The position numbers and the translations under genes are program-made. This document shows positions 54,136 through 62,779 of a stretch of 64,000 bases of DNA, piece by piece. The DNA is from JAEUWI01 sp942492815. GTDB taxonomy: Bacteria; Hydrogenedentota; Hydrogenedentia; Hydrogenedentales; JAEUWI01. Below the pieces are notes generated by a model that worked only from the letters and a program-made list of their open reading frames with translations, made no database searches and had not been told where the DNA came from. Every line of letters starts with the position of its first letter. Position 1 is the stretch's first letter. The stretch is from the NCBI GenBank assembly GCA_942492815.1, contig OW818658.1, positions 5,084,001 to 5,148,000 of the forward strand, in the 5' to 3' direction.

Positions 54136-55476
54136 TTAGACGATATTCTGGATGACGCTGCCGCCGCGGATGATATCGATGGGGCGGTTGCCGGCGCTCA
54201 TGAGCCGTTCGGTCGGATCGATGCCCAACTGGGTGTAAATGGTGGCGCCGAGATCGTTGGGCGTCACAAGGTTGTCCGTGGGCTCCGTGCCTTGGGCGTT
54301 GGTGGCGCCGTGGATGATGCCACCCTTGATGCCGCCGCCGGCGAGGGCCACGCTGAAAGCCTTGGGCCAGTGATCGCGGCCGCCATCCTTATTGAGCTTG
54401 GCGGTACGGCCGAATTCGGTGGCCAGAATGATCATGGTGGACTGAAGCAGGCCGCGCCGGTCCAGATCGCGGATCAAGGTAGCCAGGCCCTGGTCGATGG
54501 AGGGGAACTGGCCTTCCATGGCTTTTTTGATACCGATGTGCATGTCCCAGCCGCCATCGCTGACGGTAATGAAACGAGCACCGCCCTCGACGAGGCGGCG
54601 GGCCAGCAGCAGGCGCTGGCCGAAGGCATGGCGACCGTATTCGTCGCGGACTTCGGCGGGCTCGGCTTCGATGTTAAAAGCTTCGCGGGCATCCTGGGAG
54701 CTGATGAGAGAGTAGGCGCGCTGGTAGTAGGAGTTCATGGCCTCCAGGGCGTCGCTCTTTTCAAGGGCATTAAAGTGGCTGTCCACCGACGCCAGCAGGC
54801 TCTTGCGCTTTTCCATCCGCTCGGGCGTCACGCCCTCGGGCAGATTGAGATCGCGGACTTTGAAGCCGTTGGTGGCCGGTTCGCCGCCCACGGAGAACGC
54901 GCCATAGGCCGAGCTCAGGTAGCCCGTGCCGTAGTAGGGGATATCCGCCATGGGAATGCTGACGTAGGGGGGGATATTGTTGCGGGAGCCGAGCTTGTGG
55001 GAGATCACGGACCCGAAGCTGGGGTACTGCAGCGCGGGGCTGGGCCGGTAGCCGGTGAGCATATTGTGCTGGCCGCGCTCGTGGGCCGCTTCACCATGGC
55101 TCATGGAACGAATTACCGTCATCTTGTCCGCCACCTGGGCCAGTTGCTGAAGCTGGCCACCGAAATACTCCCCGGTGTTGGTCTGGACGGAGCCCAGTTC
55201 GCCACGGTACTCAATGGGAGCAAAGGGCTTGGGGTCGAAGGTATCGATGTGGGTCATACCGCCGGAAAGGAAAATGAAAATGGCCGACTGCGCCTTCGGG
55301 ACGATCGCTGCCGCTGCTTCCTGGGCCTGAAGCTGGAAATAGTCGCCCAGCGTGAGGCCCAGCCCGCCCAGCACCCCCACCTTGAGGAAGGCGCGGCGGC
55401 TCGGACCAGCGCAGGGTTGGGCGACGGGTGTTTCTGTGCTTGTCCGAAGAATGTTTGGGGAAAACCGCTTGATCAT
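54136..55476 (-). CDS. DUF1501 family protein (Tat-exported, sulfatase-like fold)
   Basis: A 446-residue protein, first gene of the five-gene cluster. SRRAFLKVGVLGGLGLTLGDYFQL is a twin-arginine signal. The DUF1501 body shows SAIFIFLSGGMTHIDTFDPKP, VIRSMSHGEAAHERGQHNMLTGY, PPYVSIPM and 'GLATLIRDLDRRGLLQSTMIILATEFGRTAKLN', followed by GRDHWPKAFSVALAGGGIKGG. The arrangement matches alkaline-phosphatase/sulfatase-type folds, though the substrate is unknown. DUF1501 and DUF1549/1553 genes regularly occur as pairs in planctomycetes (established), and the set here is complete. Confidence 0.93.
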   Translation of the reverse strand: MIKRFSPNILRTSTETPVAQPCAGPSRRAFLKVGVLGGLGLTLGDYFQLQAQEAAAAIVPKAQSAIFIFLSGGMTHIDTFDPKPFAPIEYRGELGSVQTNTGEYFGGQLQQLAQVADKMTVIRSMSHGEAAHERGQHNMLTGYRPSPALQYPSFGSVISHKLGSRNNIPPYVSIPMADIPYYGTGYLSSAYGAFSVGGEPATNGFKVRDLNLPEGVTPERMEKRKSLLASVDSHFNALEKSDALEAMNSYYQRAYSLISSQDAREAFNIEAEPAEVRDEYGRHAFGQRLLLARRLVEGGARFITVSDGGWDMHIGIKKAMEGQFPSIDQGLATLIRDLDRRGLLQSTMIILATEFGRTAKLNKDGGRDHWPKAFSVALAGGGIKGGIIHGATNAQGTEPTDNLVTPNDLGATIYTQLGIDPTERLMSAGNRPIDIIRGGSVIQNIV

Positions 55477-55824
55477 AAAAGTACCATCCTCTTAAACCGT
55501 TGGTGGGTAGGACACTTAACTCACTGGTATACCGAAACTGGACGCCCATGTCGCCTGGACCCTGGGTGACACCGGGTTGCTGCTGCGCCGTGTGCAGGCC
55601 TCCCGATTGAGGGCCGGAATAGTATCCGAGCCAGACCTGCGTACGTCTTAAGCTACCACGCGCGTTGGACTTGCAACGCTCACTCCACGTTTGTGCTTCG
55701 GTTATAGTCTTGCCATATGTTCTTTTTATCCCTGCGGCGGGCAAAAAGTTTCATGGTAGCTATAAAAAAAATGAAGATTTTCGGAATCAAACTTGTTCCG
55801 ATCTGGAGCAAGATGCCTTGAGGA
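55477..55824. other. Gene-free stretch upstream of the DUF1501 cluster
   Basis: About 350 bp between the DUF1501 start and the response-regulator stop, with no reading frame I would defend. It contains a weak stem near 55784-55802 (CGGAATCAAACTTGTTCCG) close to the regulator stop and should hold the cluster promoter, but I cannot fix -35/-10 boxes with confidence. Confidence 0.5.
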
Positions 55825-56187
55825 CTAAATCAGCTCCCGAATGGCTTCGAGGAGCTCTTCACACCGGAAGGGCTTCCGAAAACTGCGGCTGGCACCGAGC
55901 TTTATCGCCGCTGGCAGGAAATCAGTGCCGATCGTCCGGGATCCCCCGGAGACAGCGATGATTTTCGGGGAGGCCTTCTCCTTACGGAAGGCCATAAGAG
56001 TCTCCAGTCCCTCTTTGCCGGGCATGAGGAGATCCAGAATGATCAGATCAACTTGGGTGGAACGGGCAATCTGCAAGGCCGCCTCACCGTCCTCCGCTTC
56101 AGTGACCTGATAGCCTTGCTGCTGCAACATGGCGCTCAGCATCGCTCGGATTTGAGGCTCGTCGTCTACAACGAGTATATGGCTCAT
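55825..56187 (-). CDS. Stand-alone response-regulator receiver protein
   Basis: A 120-residue CheY-like domain with no output domain. The acidic pocket is in ILVVDDEP, the phosphoacceptor Asp is in VDLIILDLLMPGKEG, Ser/Thr in IIAVSGGS, and the invariant Lys in FRKPFRCEEL. It probably relays phosphate or signals by protein contact. ATG 56187 is used; a TTG 12 nt upstream is possible, and GTGGA lies just before the ATG. No histidine kinase is adjacent; the gap downstream leads to the DUF1501 cluster and the gap upstream to the phosphopantetheinyl transferase, both apparently separate units. Confidence 0.92.
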   Translation of the reverse strand: MSHILVVDDEPQIRAMLSAMLQQQGYQVTEAEDGEAALQIARSTQVDLIILDLLMPGKEGLETLMAFRKEKASPKIIAVSGGSRTIGTDFLPAAIKLGASRSFRKPFRCEELLEAIRELI

Positions 56188-56344
56188 TCCACGTTCCAAT
56201 CTCTTGCTTTGAGTGCCCCGCGACAGGCTGTGCTAAATCCGTCACCCCCCTCCCCAAGTCAATTCACCCATTGTAGTGAGTATACCATGAATTCTGTTCC
56301 GGTCTAAAAAATTCCGGCGGTCGGGATACCGCCTCCAGGCGGCG

Positions 56345-57079
56345 TCAGGCGGTGTCGGTCCAGCGCCAAACGTTGAGCTTCTCCATGGCTCCTGGCGTGG
56401 CCAGCGCGGCGGCGAATCCCGGTGGGACGACGATGGGGTAAATTTGCCATGATCGGGTGGCCCACTCGACCAAGTCGATCTGGACTACGCTGGCCTTGCC
56501 GACCGCAACCTCCACCGTGAATCTGTCCAGCGGAGTGGCCAGGCCCGTTCCCCAGGCCTTGAGCAGGGCCTCTTTGCTGGACCAGCACTGATAGAAGGCC
56601 GGGCACCGCTGTGCCTCCGGAAGCGCCAGCAGTTGCTCCCGCTCCCGCTCGGAGAAGAAGCGGCGGGCGATGGGCACAAGATCGCGAGACTCCTTAATCG
56701 CCTCGACGTCCACGCCGACCGTATCGAATCCCGCGACTGCGCAAATTGCGATGCCGCCGCTGTGAGACAGGTTGAAGGACAGGGCGGCCGATGCCGGGCT
56801 TTGCGCCAAGGCAGGCTTACCCGTCTCGCTGTAGGAAAACTCGATTGACTCGGGCGCTTGCGAAAGGAAGCGCCCTAGCAGGATTCTCAGCCGGGCGCGG
56901 CCAACGACGAATCGGTCGCGGTGGAGGTCGCGAATCAGGCGTTTGGCCCGTGCCCGTTCATCATCGTTCAGCAGGGTGCGGTAGCGGGCCAGCGTATTCT
57001 CGGGCGCATCCAGATCAAAATGCCAGAGGTGGACCTCGCCATGGCCCGGACACCGTAGCGTGCTGGAATGGTGCTCACT
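56345..57079 (-). CDS. 4'-phosphopantetheinyl transferase (Sfp-type)
   Basis: A 244-residue enzyme that transfers phosphopantetheine from CoA to carrier-protein serines. Signature blocks are DDERARAKRLIRDLHRDRFVVGRARLRILLG, LSFNLSHSGGIAICAV, VGVDVEAIKE (Mg-binding Asp/Glu) and FYQCWSSKEALLKAWGTGL (W-x-x-KEA-x-x-K). The length is that of the Sfp rather than the AcpS group. I choose the GTG at 57079 because GAGG lies 9 nt before it and it overlaps the upstream stop (GTGAGTGA); an ATG at 57130 would give a 56-bp overlap. No carrier or synthase gene is in the window. Confidence 0.9.
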   Translation of the reverse strand, partial: SEHHSSTLRCPGHGEVHLWHFDLDAPENTLARYRTLLNDDERARAKRLIRDLHRDRFVVGRARLRILLGRFLSQAPESIEFSYSETGKPALAQSPASAALSFNLSHSGGIAICAVAGFDTVGVDVEAIKESRDLVPIARRFFSEREREQLLALPEAQRCPAFYQCWSSKEALLKAWGTGLATPLDRFTVEVAVGKASVVQIDLVEWATRSWQIYPIVVPPGFAAALATPGAMEKLNVWRWTDTA

Positions 57080-57506
57080 CACGGGCGGGGGCCTCACCGG
57101 CGGACGCCTGGAGCAAGGCTTTGATGTCATCGGGGCCTTGGAAGCCGAAAGCTCGGCTCAGGACCCGACCGCGACTGTCCAGCACCAGGAAGGCCGGCAC
57201 CGCAGCAACATCGTATCGCAGGCCGACCCAGGGGTACTGGTCGATGTCTACCATGACCGGCACGAAACGCCCAAGGGCAGAGACGGTATCGGGGTTCCCG
57301 AAGCTGTCCCGCTCGACCCGCCGGCAGATGGAGCACCAGGCTGCGGTTACGTAAAGAAAGACAGGCTTTCCCTGCTGGCGCGCGGCTCCCAATGCCAGGG
57401 GCAAGGAAGCCTGCCAGAGGATTGGCGGAGACGGCTCCGGACGGCAACTGGCCGCAAGGACCAGCATGCCGATGATCGCGATTGTTCTGGGGTGTTGGTA
57501 TCCCAT
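57075..57506 (-). CDS. Thioredoxin-like lipoprotein
   Basis: A 143-residue thioredoxin-fold protein (Thioredoxin_7-like). A lipobox LVLAASC at ~15-21 predicts a lipid anchor. The active site is AAWCSICRRVE (C-x-x-C), with the cis-Pro in VAAVPAFLVLDSRGR. Proteins of this kind reduce disulfides or handle cytochrome and copper-site thiols in the periplasm. It overlaps the phosphopantetheinyl transferase start by 5 bp and is separated from the cytochrome oxidase operon by a terminator, so it is not clearly part of that operon despite a fitting role. Confidence 0.85.
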   Translation of the reverse strand: MGYQHPRTIAIIGMLVLAASCRPEPSPPILWQASLPLALGAARQQGKPVFLYVTAAWCSICRRVERDSFGNPDTVSALGRFVPVMVDIDQYPWVGLRYDVAAVPAFLVLDSRGRVLSRAFGFQGPDDIKALLQASAGEAPARE

Positions 57507-57551
57507 GATCCGCGTGTTCGCCTTCCGGGAGCGCCGCTGCAGGACAGGTGC

Positions 57552-57583
57552 AAAAAAGGCCCGCTTCCCCTGCCGGGAAGCGG
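57552..57583 (-). terminator. Rho-independent terminator of the cytochrome oxidase operon
   Basis: On the minus strand CCGCTTCCC (arm 57575-57583), loop, GGGAAGCGG (arm 57561-57569), then GCC and TTTTTT (57552-57557), 33 nt past the subunit IV stop. Confidence 0.92.
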
Positions 57584-57615
57584 ACCTCGGATTCTACGCT
57601 AATTGAAGACGCCTG

Positions 57616-57939
57616 TCATCCCGTGTAGGGATTGGCCGTAAAGGGCGAGGTGCCGTGGACACGGCCCATGTAGTCGGCAAAGAGCAGGGTAATGAAGATG
57701 ATCAGCCAGAAGAAACCCGCGCCCGCGAAAATGCGGGTCAGGTTTGTGCCGTACTTCACGTGCATGAAGAACATGACGATCAGGGACACCTTCGTGAAGG
57801 CGATCAGGAGGGCGATGACCAGGTTCGCGAGGGGATTGATGTGCATATAGTAGGCGGCAATCGTCAGGAACATGAAGGCCATCAGGGCGATGAGAACCTG
57901 CGTGTACGTGCGCGGCGTTACGATGTGGTGTTGTGACAT
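57616..57939 (-). CDS. Cytochrome c oxidase subunit IV (small, CyoD/CtaF-like)
   Basis: A 107-residue protein with three hydrophobic segments (~14-30 VLIALMAFMFLTIAAYY, ~38-60 LVIALLIAFTKVSLIVMFFMHVKYG, ~74-94 AGFFWLIIFITLLFADY), the fixed pattern of prokaryotic cytochrome oxidase subunit IV; KVSLIVMFFMHVKYG is its core. It is the last gene of the operon, 34 bp after subunit III. It stabilises the oxidase and has no cofactor. Confidence 0.88.
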   Translation of the reverse strand: MSQHHIVTPRTYTQVLIALMAFMFLTIAAYYMHINPLANLVIALLIAFTKVSLIVMFFMHVKYGTNLTRIFAGAGFFWLIIFITLLFADYMGRVHGTSPFTANPYTG

Positions 57940-57973
57940 GCTCTTGTTCTTTCCTTGTAGTGCGTGTCGGCGA

Positions 57974-58660
57974 TCAGGTGACGAGATAGAACATGGGAAA
58001 CAGGAAGACCCAGACGATATCGACGAAGTGCCAGTACAAGCCGAAGAAAAGAATCGGCATGAAGCGTTTGGGGCCGAACTTGTTCATCTTTGCCATTACC
58101 ATGAGGACGGCGAGGATGCCGAAGCCGATGATCATGTGGAAGGCGTGCATGCCGGTCATGACATAGTAGAGAAAGAAGAACAACTCCGAGTGGCCCTGCT
58201 CCGGGAAGGAAGCGAGGGTTGGGTAGTGATGGGGATCCGGGTTCCACAGGCCGCCCGGGAAGACCCCGTGCGAGATCTTGGGACCCCATTCCCACGTCAG
58301 CTTGATGGCGACGAAGGCAAAGCCCAGCAGCATGGTTGCCGACAGCATCTGGAACAGGCGCTTGCTATTGCCAATCTGGCAAAAGTACACGCCCATGGCC
58401 ATGGTGAAACTGCTGAGCAACAGGATGATCGTGTTGAGCGCGCCAATCTTCCAGCTAAGCTGAGCACTTCCATTGACGAAGGCGTCGAAGTACATGTAGC
58501 GGTAGACGGAGTAGGCCATGAAGAGCCCGCCGAAGAACATGACTTCCTGGGCAAGGAAGATCCACATTCCCAGCGTGCAGGATTCTTCCTGCTGCTCGAT
58601 GGATTCGAAGTGATGCGCCAGATACGGATTGTGTTCGGCGTTCGCGTGTGTACTAGACAC
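57974..58660 (-). CDS. coxC: Cytochrome c oxidase subunit III
   Basis: A 228-residue membrane protein with about seven helices. It opens with a short soluble part and 'TLGMWIFLAQEVMFFGGLFMAY', includes 'NTIILLLSSFTMAMGVYF', 'AFVAIKLTWEWGPKISHGVFPGG', the conserved 'LFFFLYYVMTGMHAFHMIIGFGILAV' (His/Glu ring lining) and a C-terminal 'FFGLYWHFVDIVWVFLFPMFYL'. It binds lipid and stabilises subunit I. Its start overlaps the subunit I stop by 8 bp. Confidence 0.95.
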   Translation of the reverse strand: MSSTHANAEHNPYLAHHFESIEQQEESCTLGMWIFLAQEVMFFGGLFMAYSVYRYMYFDAFVNGSAQLSWKIGALNTIILLLSSFTMAMGVYFCQIGNSKRLFQMLSATMLLGFAFVAIKLTWEWGPKISHGVFPGGLWNPDPHHYPTLASFPEQGHSELFFFLYYVMTGMHAFHMIIGFGILAVLMVMAKMNKFGPKRFMPILFFGLYWHFVDIVWVFLFPMFYLVT

Positions 58661-60314
58661 TGAGCGTTTCCTCCCCGGTATAGGCGTAGGCGCCCTTGGT
58701 TACGACCGGCGTTTCATGAAAGTTATGGGCATCCGGTGGCGAGGTGCATACCTCCCACTCCAATCCGCGGGCACCCCAGGGATTGCTTCCGGCATCCTTG
58801 CCGTAGAACAGAGACCAGGTGAAGTAAAACACGGGAATAGTAAAGCCGAGGCCCAGCACGCTCGCACCGGCCGTGGAGAGGACGTTGAGCACCTGGAAAT
58901 CCGGGTGATAGGAGTGGTAGCGGCGAGGCATGCCCAGCCAGCCCACGAGGAACTGGGGGAAGAAGGTGCAGTTGAAGCCAACGAAGACCAGGATGGCGCA
59001 GAGGCTCGCCAAGGTCTGAGGATACATCTTGCCGGTCATTTTGGGCCAGTAGAAGTGCAGGCCGGAAAGGTAGGCCATTACCATGCCGCCCACCATGACG
59101 TAGTGAAAGTGGGCCACGACGAAGTAGGTGTCGTGCAGGGGAACGTCCATGCCGGTGGCGCCGAGGAAGAGCCCCGTGCCGCCGCCAATGGCGAAGAGGC
59201 CGATGAAGCCGATGGCGTAGATCATGGGGGTCGCCCAGACCACGTTGCCCTTATAGAGGGTGGCGGTCCAGTTGAAGATCTTGATGGCCGACGGTACGGC
59301 GACCAGCATGGTCAGCAGGGAGAAGACCAGGTTGGAATACATGGCCTGGCCGCTGACGTACATGTGGTGGCCCCAGACGAGGAACCCGATGATGGCGATG
59401 GCCACGCTGGAGAAGGCGATGAACTCATAGCCGAAGACCCGGTTGCGGGAGAAGCAGCCGATGATTTCGCTGATGACGCCCATGCCAGGAAGGATCATGA
59501 TGTACACCGCGGGGTGCGAGTAGAACCAGAACATGTGCTGGAAGAGCACGGGATCTCCGCCGAGGGCCGGATCGAAGATGCCGACGCCCCAGATGCGCTC
59601 GATACCCGCCAGGAAAATTGTGATGGCGAGTACGGGCGTGCCGAGGACCTGGATTACGCTGGTCGCGTAGTGGGCCCAGATGAAGAGCGGGAGGCGGAAC
59701 CAGGTGAGGCCCGGCGCGCGCATCTTGTGAATGGTCACAATAAAGTTGAGACCGGTCAGGATGGACGAGAAGCCGGTGATGAACACCAGCATCGCGGCGA
59801 GGAAAACGTGGGTGTTGGCATAGGAAGTACTGAGCGGGGTGTAGAAGGTCCAGCCCGTGTCCAGTCCGCCGAGCACGATGATAATCACGCCGAGGGTGCC
59901 GCCGACCATGAAGATGTACCAGCTCGCGAGGTTCAACCTCGGAAAGGCCACGTCCTTCGCGCCGATCTGCAGCGGGATGAGGAAATTGCCCAGCACGGCC
60001 GGAATGGACGGGATGAGGAAGAAGAAGATCATCACGACGCCATGTAGCGTGAAGAACTTATTGTAGGTGTCGGCCTGCAGGAAGTCCCCTTCCGGCGTAA
60101 GCAGCTCGATGCGGAAAATGGTCGCAAAGGCACCGCCGACGAGGAAGAAAATGCTGATGGAAATCAGATACATGATCCCGATGCGCTTGTGGTCCACGGA
60201 GAGGAGCCATGAAGCGACGGTCTGCTTCCAGTTAAGGTAATGTATTTCCGGGCGCGAATGATCCCTGGGGGGGATTTCCGTACCATCAACCACGATGTGT
60301 TCCATGTTGGCCAT
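58653..60314 (-). CDS. coxA: Cytochrome c oxidase subunit I (haem-copper oxidase, A2 type)
   Basis: A 553-residue, 12-helix catalytic subunit reducing O2 to water while pumping protons. Low-spin haem ligand His91 (FTLHGVVMIF) and His404; CuB ligands His267, His316, His317; high-spin ligand His402 (VVAHFHYVMVGG). His267 and Tyr271 form the usual cross-link in FYSHPAVYIMILPGMG. The D-channel Glu of most oxidases (GHPEVY) is absent: the YSHPAVY version with Tyr265-Ser266 is the A2-type mark, as in Rhodothermus caa3. Lies 4 bp after subunit II and overlaps subunit III. Twelve helices are evident and length is normal. Confidence 0.97.
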   Translation of the reverse strand: MANMEHIVVDGTEIPPRDHSRPEIHYLNWKQTVASWLLSVDHKRIGIMYLISISIFFLVGGAFATIFRIELLTPEGDFLQADTYNKFFTLHGVVMIFFFLIPSIPAVLGNFLIPLQIGAKDVAFPRLNLASWYIFMVGGTLGVIIIVLGGLDTGWTFYTPLSTSYANTHVFLAAMLVFITGFSSILTGLNFIVTIHKMRAPGLTWFRLPLFIWAHYATSVIQVLGTPVLAITIFLAGIERIWGVGIFDPALGGDPVLFQHMFWFYSHPAVYIMILPGMGVISEIIGCFSRNRVFGYEFIAFSSVAIAIIGFLVWGHHMYVSGQAMYSNLVFSLLTMLVAVPSAIKIFNWTATLYKGNVVWATPMIYAIGFIGLFAIGGGTGLFLGATGMDVPLHDTYFVVAHFHYVMVGGMVMAYLSGLHFYWPKMTGKMYPQTLASLCAILVFVGFNCTFFPQFLVGWLGMPRRYHSYHPDFQVLNVLSTAGASVLGLGFTIPVFYFTWSLFYGKDAGSNPWGARGLEWEVCTSPPDAHNFHETPVVTKGAYAYTGEETLSV

Positions 60315-60318
60315 TCCG

Positions 60319-61239
60319 TTACTGTTGTTCGTCGCTTAAGGACTTGATATACGCAATAAGGTTAAGGATGTCTTCGTCGTTCAGATTCGGGAAGGTCGGC
60401 ATGAGCGGCGCGAAGCCATCCACGACCTTCTTCGACGGAGACATGATGGATTCACGCAAATACTCTTCGTCGGCGACCAGGGTCTCTCCGCCGCGGAGTT
60501 TGACCTCGTGGCCATATACATTGGTCAGCAGGGGGCCGCGGCTGGCGGCACCCGCGTCGTGGCAGGTAATGCAGCCCATCTGCTGGAAGAGGGTCTCGCC
60601 GGCCTGGACCGGGGTAACCGGCGGGCCACCCTGCAGCCATTCCTGGTAGTCGTCCTGGGACATGACCGTGACGGTGCCGCCCATGAGGGAGTGTTCGGTT
60701 CCGCAATACTCGGCGCAGAAGATGGGGAAAGTGCCGATCTTCGTGGCTTCGAACCACATATCGGTGTACTTTGCGGGCAGCGCATCCTGCTTCACGCGGA
60801 AGGCGGGGATGTAGAAGTCGTGAAGAACGTCCTGGGAGGTCATGGTGATCTTCACGGGCTTGCCGATCGGGACGTGCAGCTCGTTGACTTCACGGCGGCC
60901 GTTCGAGTGCTGGATTTTCCACATCCACTGCTTACCCATGACATTGATGTCCACCGTATTCTCGGGGATGTTCCGATAGTCGAAGTAGAGGATGGCGCCC
61001 CAGGCGAAGATGACGAGGGCGATCACGGCGGGAATCACGCTCCAGAGGAGCTCCAGCTTCATGTTCTCCACGTGCTCCGACTTACGACCCGGCTCGGCCT
61101 TGAACTTGATGCCCAGAAGGATCAGTACGGTCGTGACGCCCACGGTGAATATGCTCACAAAGGCGGTCAGCGAGTAGAACAAGAGGTCTACATTGGGAGC
61201 GAAAGTCGATGCTTGCTCTGGTATTATGGAAAAATTCAT
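60319..61239 (-). CDS. coxB: Cytochrome c oxidase subunit II with fused cytochrome c (caa3 type)
   Basis: A 306-residue protein. Two membrane helices (~20-45, ~70-95) are followed by the CuA cupredoxin domain: HVPIGKPVKITMTSQDVLHDFYIPAFRVKQDA and the CuA site CAEYCGTEHSLM (Cys, Glu, Cys, His, Met). The C-terminal cytochrome c has CITCH and a distal Met in FAPLMPTFPNLNDED. It passes electrons from cytochrome c or alternative complex III to subunit I. The ATG at 61239 begins MNFSIIPEQ; there is no cleaved signal peptide. Confidence 0.96.
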   Translation of the reverse strand: MNFSIIPEQASTFAPNVDLLFYSLTAFVSIFTVGVTTVLILLGIKFKAEPGRKSEHVENMKLELLWSVIPAVIALVIFAWGAILYFDYRNIPENTVDINVMGKQWMWKIQHSNGRREVNELHVPIGKPVKITMTSQDVLHDFYIPAFRVKQDALPAKYTDMWFEATKIGTFPIFCAEYCGTEHSLMGGTVTVMSQDDYQEWLQGGPPVTPVQAGETLFQQMGCITCHDAGAASRGPLLTNVYGHEVKLRGGETLVADEEYLRESIMSPSKKVVDGFAPLMPTFPNLNDEDILNLIAYIKSLSDEQQ

Positions 61240-61283
61240 GGCTAACCTGTTATCACCCTAACGGTTTTTGGGTTTCTGACACT

Positions 61284-62249
61284 TTATACGCTACCAGACA
61301 GCCCCGCGGGGGTCGGCGTCTGGGCATCTATTCCCATGATGAGTCTGCGGGCCCGGCTCGCCCGAATATAGTTTACGATCCAGAACGCCAGGAGGGCGGC
61401 CACCGTGGCCATCCCGCCGAGGCGCACGGCACTCATAATCATGAGCCCATATGTGCCATGGGTGGGGTCGTAGTAGTAACAGAGCAGGGACGGCTGCTTC
61501 AGGTACTCCCCGATGGTCTCCACGCCGGCGATCTCCAAGGCGGTCCGCAGGTTCTGCGGAATGTACTCGATACCGAGATAGTAGCTGGATACCTTCCCCT
61601 GCGGGGTCAATATCATGATGCCGCTATCGTGGGCATACTGTTTCGTGGTCTGGTCGTAGTAGTACCGAAAGCCCACGATCTCCGCGAGCGTCTCGATCTG
61701 CTCCTTGTCGCCGGTGAGAAAGCGCCAGTGCTCCGGTGCGTTCTCCTGCTCGAGCATGCCGAGATAGTTGGATTTCTTCTCCGTCGCCAGTTCGCCGCCT
61801 TCGCTGGGGTCGATGCTGACCGTAATAACGTTATAGTCTTTCCCGAGCTGGAAGTCCTCGGGCTGTCCGTCAAATCCCGAGACCATGCCGTTGAGCACCA
61901 GCGTACACAACATGGGGCAACCGTAGTAGACCAGCGAAAGAACTACAGGCTCCCCCGTAAACAGGTCGCCCAGGCGGACGGGCTGATCTTTCTCATCTCG
62001 AAACATCAGGTCAAGGGGGACCTGCATGCCCAGATTCTGCTGGATCTTGATATCCTCGAAGCGGCTCGCGGGATTGGGCCCGCGAAAACCAATCGGATCG
62101 AGGTCATAGTCTTTTACGTCGCCCTCTTTGGCTTCCTGGCCCACCGCCGAAAAGCCAGAAGCCAGCGCGACGACCAGGGCGAGGCAGAGCCTCAGGGCCG
62201 CGCCGCGACAGTCACCCGCTCCGCAGTTATGGCTGGAGGCGTCGCTCAT
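61284..62249 (-). CDS. SCO1/SenC copper-delivery protein
   Basis: A 321-residue thioredoxin-fold copper chaperone. A signal anchor (ALRLCLALVVALASGFSAVG) precedes PVRLGDLFTGEPVVLSLVYYGCPMLCTLVLNGMV, where the CPMLC (C-x-x-x-C) binds copper, and AHDSGIMILTPQGKVS, where the His is the third ligand. After the SCO domain a further C-terminal membrane segment is present (AVRLGGMATVAALLAFWIVNYI). It loads CuA of subunit II (known role). It overlaps the preceding gene by 4 bp and precedes coxB by 44 bp. Confidence 0.93.
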   Translation of the reverse strand: MSDASSHNCGAGDCRGAALRLCLALVVALASGFSAVGQEAKEGDVKDYDLDPIGFRGPNPASRFEDIKIQQNLGMQVPLDLMFRDEKDQPVRLGDLFTGEPVVLSLVYYGCPMLCTLVLNGMVSGFDGQPEDFQLGKDYNVITVSIDPSEGGELATEKKSNYLGMLEQENAPEHWRFLTGDKEQIETLAEIVGFRYYYDQTTKQYAHDSGIMILTPQGKVSSYYLGIEYIPQNLRTALEIAGVETIGEYLKQPSLLCYYYDPTHGTYGLMIMSAVRLGGMATVAALLAFWIVNYIRASRARRLIMGIDAQTPTPAGLSGSV

Positions 62250-62779
62250 GGCTGTGCCGGGGCACCCGCAGGCTCGGCGGGGTCCGCGAAGGGATCGGCC
62301 GGTTCCTGCGCCGCGCCCGCGGGCGCGCCGGGTTCCGCAAAGGGATCTTCCGGCGCGACGGCCGCCGGCGGTGCCGGCTGGCGATAGGGCACCTTGCCCT
62401 CGGCCACCAGCGCCATAGCGCGGTCGACGGGAATGTGGACCCGCTCCATGCCGGGCTCTTCGCTCAGAACACCGTAGGAAGCGACCTGGTGCTGGTTCTG
62501 CTCGTCAATCTTGATTCGGTCCGCAACGGGATCGTTCTGCAGGTGGGGCTCTACCGGAACCTGAACGCCGGGTGTGGCCAGATTCGATGCGGGGGTGGTG
62601 TCGAGGGGCTGCCGGGACTGGTTGAAGCCGCGGATGATCATGACGATCACGATACAGGCACCGAACATGAGAATCAGCAGGCCAATCAGCGACGTCACGA
62701 TGATACGTGCGTGCATGTCGCTGACTTCGTAGCCTTCCTTGATACTCGTTTCGCTATTCTGGGGCGCGGCATTATGCAT
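62246..62779 (-). CDS. Single-pass Pro/Ala-rich membrane protein of unknown function
   Basis: A 177-residue protein. One membrane segment lies at ~23-49 (HARIIVTSLIGLLILMFGACIVIVMII). A periplasmic part carries 'TPGVQVPVEPHLQNDPVADRIKIDEQNQHQVASYGVLSEEPGMERVHIPVDRAMALVAEGKVPYR', which looks ordered. The tail is low-complexity with three 'DPFA(E/D)P' motifs. The combination 'NPVADR..IDEQ..Q..SYG..D...G..RVHIPVDRAM.L..EGKVPYR' is shared by proteins encoded beside alternative complex III and SCO genes (recalled, uncertain). Overlaps ActF by 8 bp and SCO1 by 4 bp, so it acts in the same operon, perhaps in oxidase assembly. Confidence 0.8.
   Translation of the reverse strand: MHNAAPQNSETSIKEGYEVSDMHARIIVTSLIGLLILMFGACIVIVMIIRGFNQSRQPLDTTPASNLATPGVQVPVEPHLQNDPVADRIKIDEQNQHQVASYGVLSEEPGMERVHIPVDRAMALVAEGKVPYRQPAPPAAVAPEDPFAEPGAPAGAAQEPADPFADPAEPAGAPAQP

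Noticed and set aside
49249..55569. Three long plus-strand frames (875, 635 and 547 codons) across the DUF1549/1553, PPC and DUF1501 genes
   Set aside because: All three are antisense to genes with clear domains and signal peptides; none shows its own start or family.
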